Assembly: GCA_947561585.1 (NCBI GenBank)
Contig: CANNZV010000870.1
Coordinates: 1 to 64,000, forward strand
Length of the DNA: 64,000 nt
Origin: Caprella mutica
Lineage: Eukaryota > Arthropoda > Malacostraca > Amphipoda > Caprellidae
Direction of reading: 5' to 3'
Shown: one piece after another, positions 63,419 through 64,000 of the stretch
Layout of the letters: each line of letters starts with the position of its first letter
How positions within the stretch are numbered: position 1 is the first letter of the stretch
Made by a program: the position numbers and the translations under genes
Notes under the pieces: generated by a model
What the model saw: the letters and a program-made list of their open reading frames with translations, nothing else
What the model was told of the DNA's origin: nothing
The model's database searches: none

Positions 63419-63452
63419 TGTAAAGTGATCTGGAGCTGTAGATCACTTTACA
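63419..63452 (+). repeat. Hairpin, perfect 13-bp arms
   Basis: TGTAAAGTGATCT (63,419-63,431) and AGATCACTTTACA (63,440-63,452) are perfect reverse complements around the 8-nt loop GGAGCTGT. The arm word is nearly the same as in the hairpin 24 bp upstream, so the two form a small family. Confidence 0.9.
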
Positions 63453-63605
63453 CTGTTACTAGTTAGCGATGGAGAATTTTGCGTAGATCACTAATCAAAG
63501 TTACTCTTCAATTACTAAATAGGCATTGGTTAAACTGTATTTCCATTATTTTATTTCTTAATTGGAACAAGAGTTTAGCAGTTAACTATACCTTTTCCAA
63601 TTGAA

Positions 63606-63796
63606 GTTCCTCCAAATGAAATAACATTTCATCAAAGTGAAATATAATTTCATCAAAGTGAAATATAATTTCATCAAAGTGAAATAGCATTTCATCAAAG
63701 TGAAATATAACTTCATCAAAGTGAAAAAACATTTCATCAAAGTGAAATAACAATTCCTCAAAGTGAACTATCAATTCCTCCAAATGAAATAGCGTT
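63606..63796 (+). repeat. 21-bp minisatellite, TTCATCAAAGTGAAATATAA
   Basis: About nine units. Each carries the short self-complementary word TTTCA-TCAAAG-TGAAA. Because 21 is a multiple of three, the - strand stays open for 65 codons (63,586-63,783) and reads as a seven-residue repeat with FHFDE. This is best explained by the repeat period, not by a gene. Confidence 0.92.
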
Positions 63797-63837
63797 TCAG
63801 CAGAATAAAAATCGAATCAATACGCAGTCAATTAAAT

Positions 63838-63984
63838 TTATTACGTGAAATTTATTTACATGAAATTTATTTACATGAAATTTATTTACATGAAATTTAT
63901 TTACATGAAATTTACTCACATGAAATTTATTTACATGAAATTTATTCACATGAAATTTATTTACATTAAATTTATTTACATAAA
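63838..63984 (+). repeat. 15-bp minisatellite CATGAAATTTATTTA
   Basis: About nine to ten units, with variants TTTACTCA, TTTATTCA and CATTAAA. It runs almost to the window end and fades into TACATAAAAAAATG. Confidence 0.92.
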
Positions 63985-64000
63985 AAAATGTATATAGAAT

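Larger units (their letters stand above)
63181..63590. other. Flank segment with CCAAT word and two hairpins
   Basis: Less AT-rich than its surroundings. AGCCAATCAGAA (CCAAT at 63,226-63,230) is followed by GTTACAATTGC. Words of the type GTAGATCACT recur (63,371, 63,440, 63,483). Such short, hairpin-bearing, non-coding segments can be miniature transposons, but I found no terminal repeats or target-site duplication, so no call is made. Confidence 0.4.

Noticed and set aside
63181..63590. Miniature inverted-repeat transposon
   Set aside because: Two internal hairpins and a CCAAT word are present, but no terminal inverted repeats or target-site duplication could be found.
63586..63783. Reverse open frame of 65 codons with an FHFDE heptad, possible coiled-coil peptide
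   Set aside because: It coincides exactly with the 21-bp minisatellite, and the regular heptad is the direct result of the repeat period.
59461..64000. tRNA, rRNA or other structural RNA gene in the flank
   Set aside because: No cloverleaf-like order with B-box words and no conserved rRNA words were seen on either strand.

Overview
The window is eukaryotic non-coding DNA, most likely from an invertebrate genome with long tandem-repeat tracts. The species cannot be named from the sequence. No gene, rRNA, tRNA or bacterial feature can be supported. Positions 1-59,460 are one continuous satellite array that runs off the left edge. It is built on an 18-bp unit, GATAGATCCTTTGCTGTA (about 39% GC), in roughly 3,300 variant copies. 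Because 18 is a multiple of three and the consensus has no stop in four of its six frames (one forward, all three reverse), the array produces many long but meaningless open frames, rich in DRSFAV on the + strand and LSTAKD, YSKGSI or YLQQRI on the - strand. None has coding support.

The variants make a deep nested hierarchy. Positions 1 to about 12,370 carry a 4,685-bp higher-order repeat made of a 1,696-bp short and a 2,989-bp long subunit. From 12,467 to 22,988 there is a 5.1-5.5 kb duplicated block. Positions 17,781-31,030 and 31,031-44,225 are a near-identical 13.2-kb tandem duplication whose second copy lacks 55 bp. A 2.0-2.1 kb tandem pair lies inside each 13-kb copy and occurs again from 43,935. 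A 4.37-4.42 kb period covers 46,019-53,537, and 53,538-59,460 is a mosaic at the array edge.

The right flank (59,461-64,000) is AT-rich and has no recognisable gene. It holds a family of CTAACCAGT/TTAGGTAACTAGT minisatellites (60,285-61,730) whose unit changes from 28 to 20 to about 12 to 25 to 21 bp and whose strand sense flips near 61,200. It also has G-rich tracts with G-quadruplex potential, an imperfect inverted-repeat pair about 3 kb apart, two hairpins that share words with the satellite, a 21-bp minisatellite and a 15-bp minisatellite at the window end.

The most interesting aspects are structural. Every satellite unit carries a GATA-factor consensus and a GATC site. Duplications of 2 to 13 kb are nested within one another with few differences. 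The flank arrays are tandem and internally symmetric. All comparisons were made by eye, so identities and boundaries are approximate (about one repeat unit).
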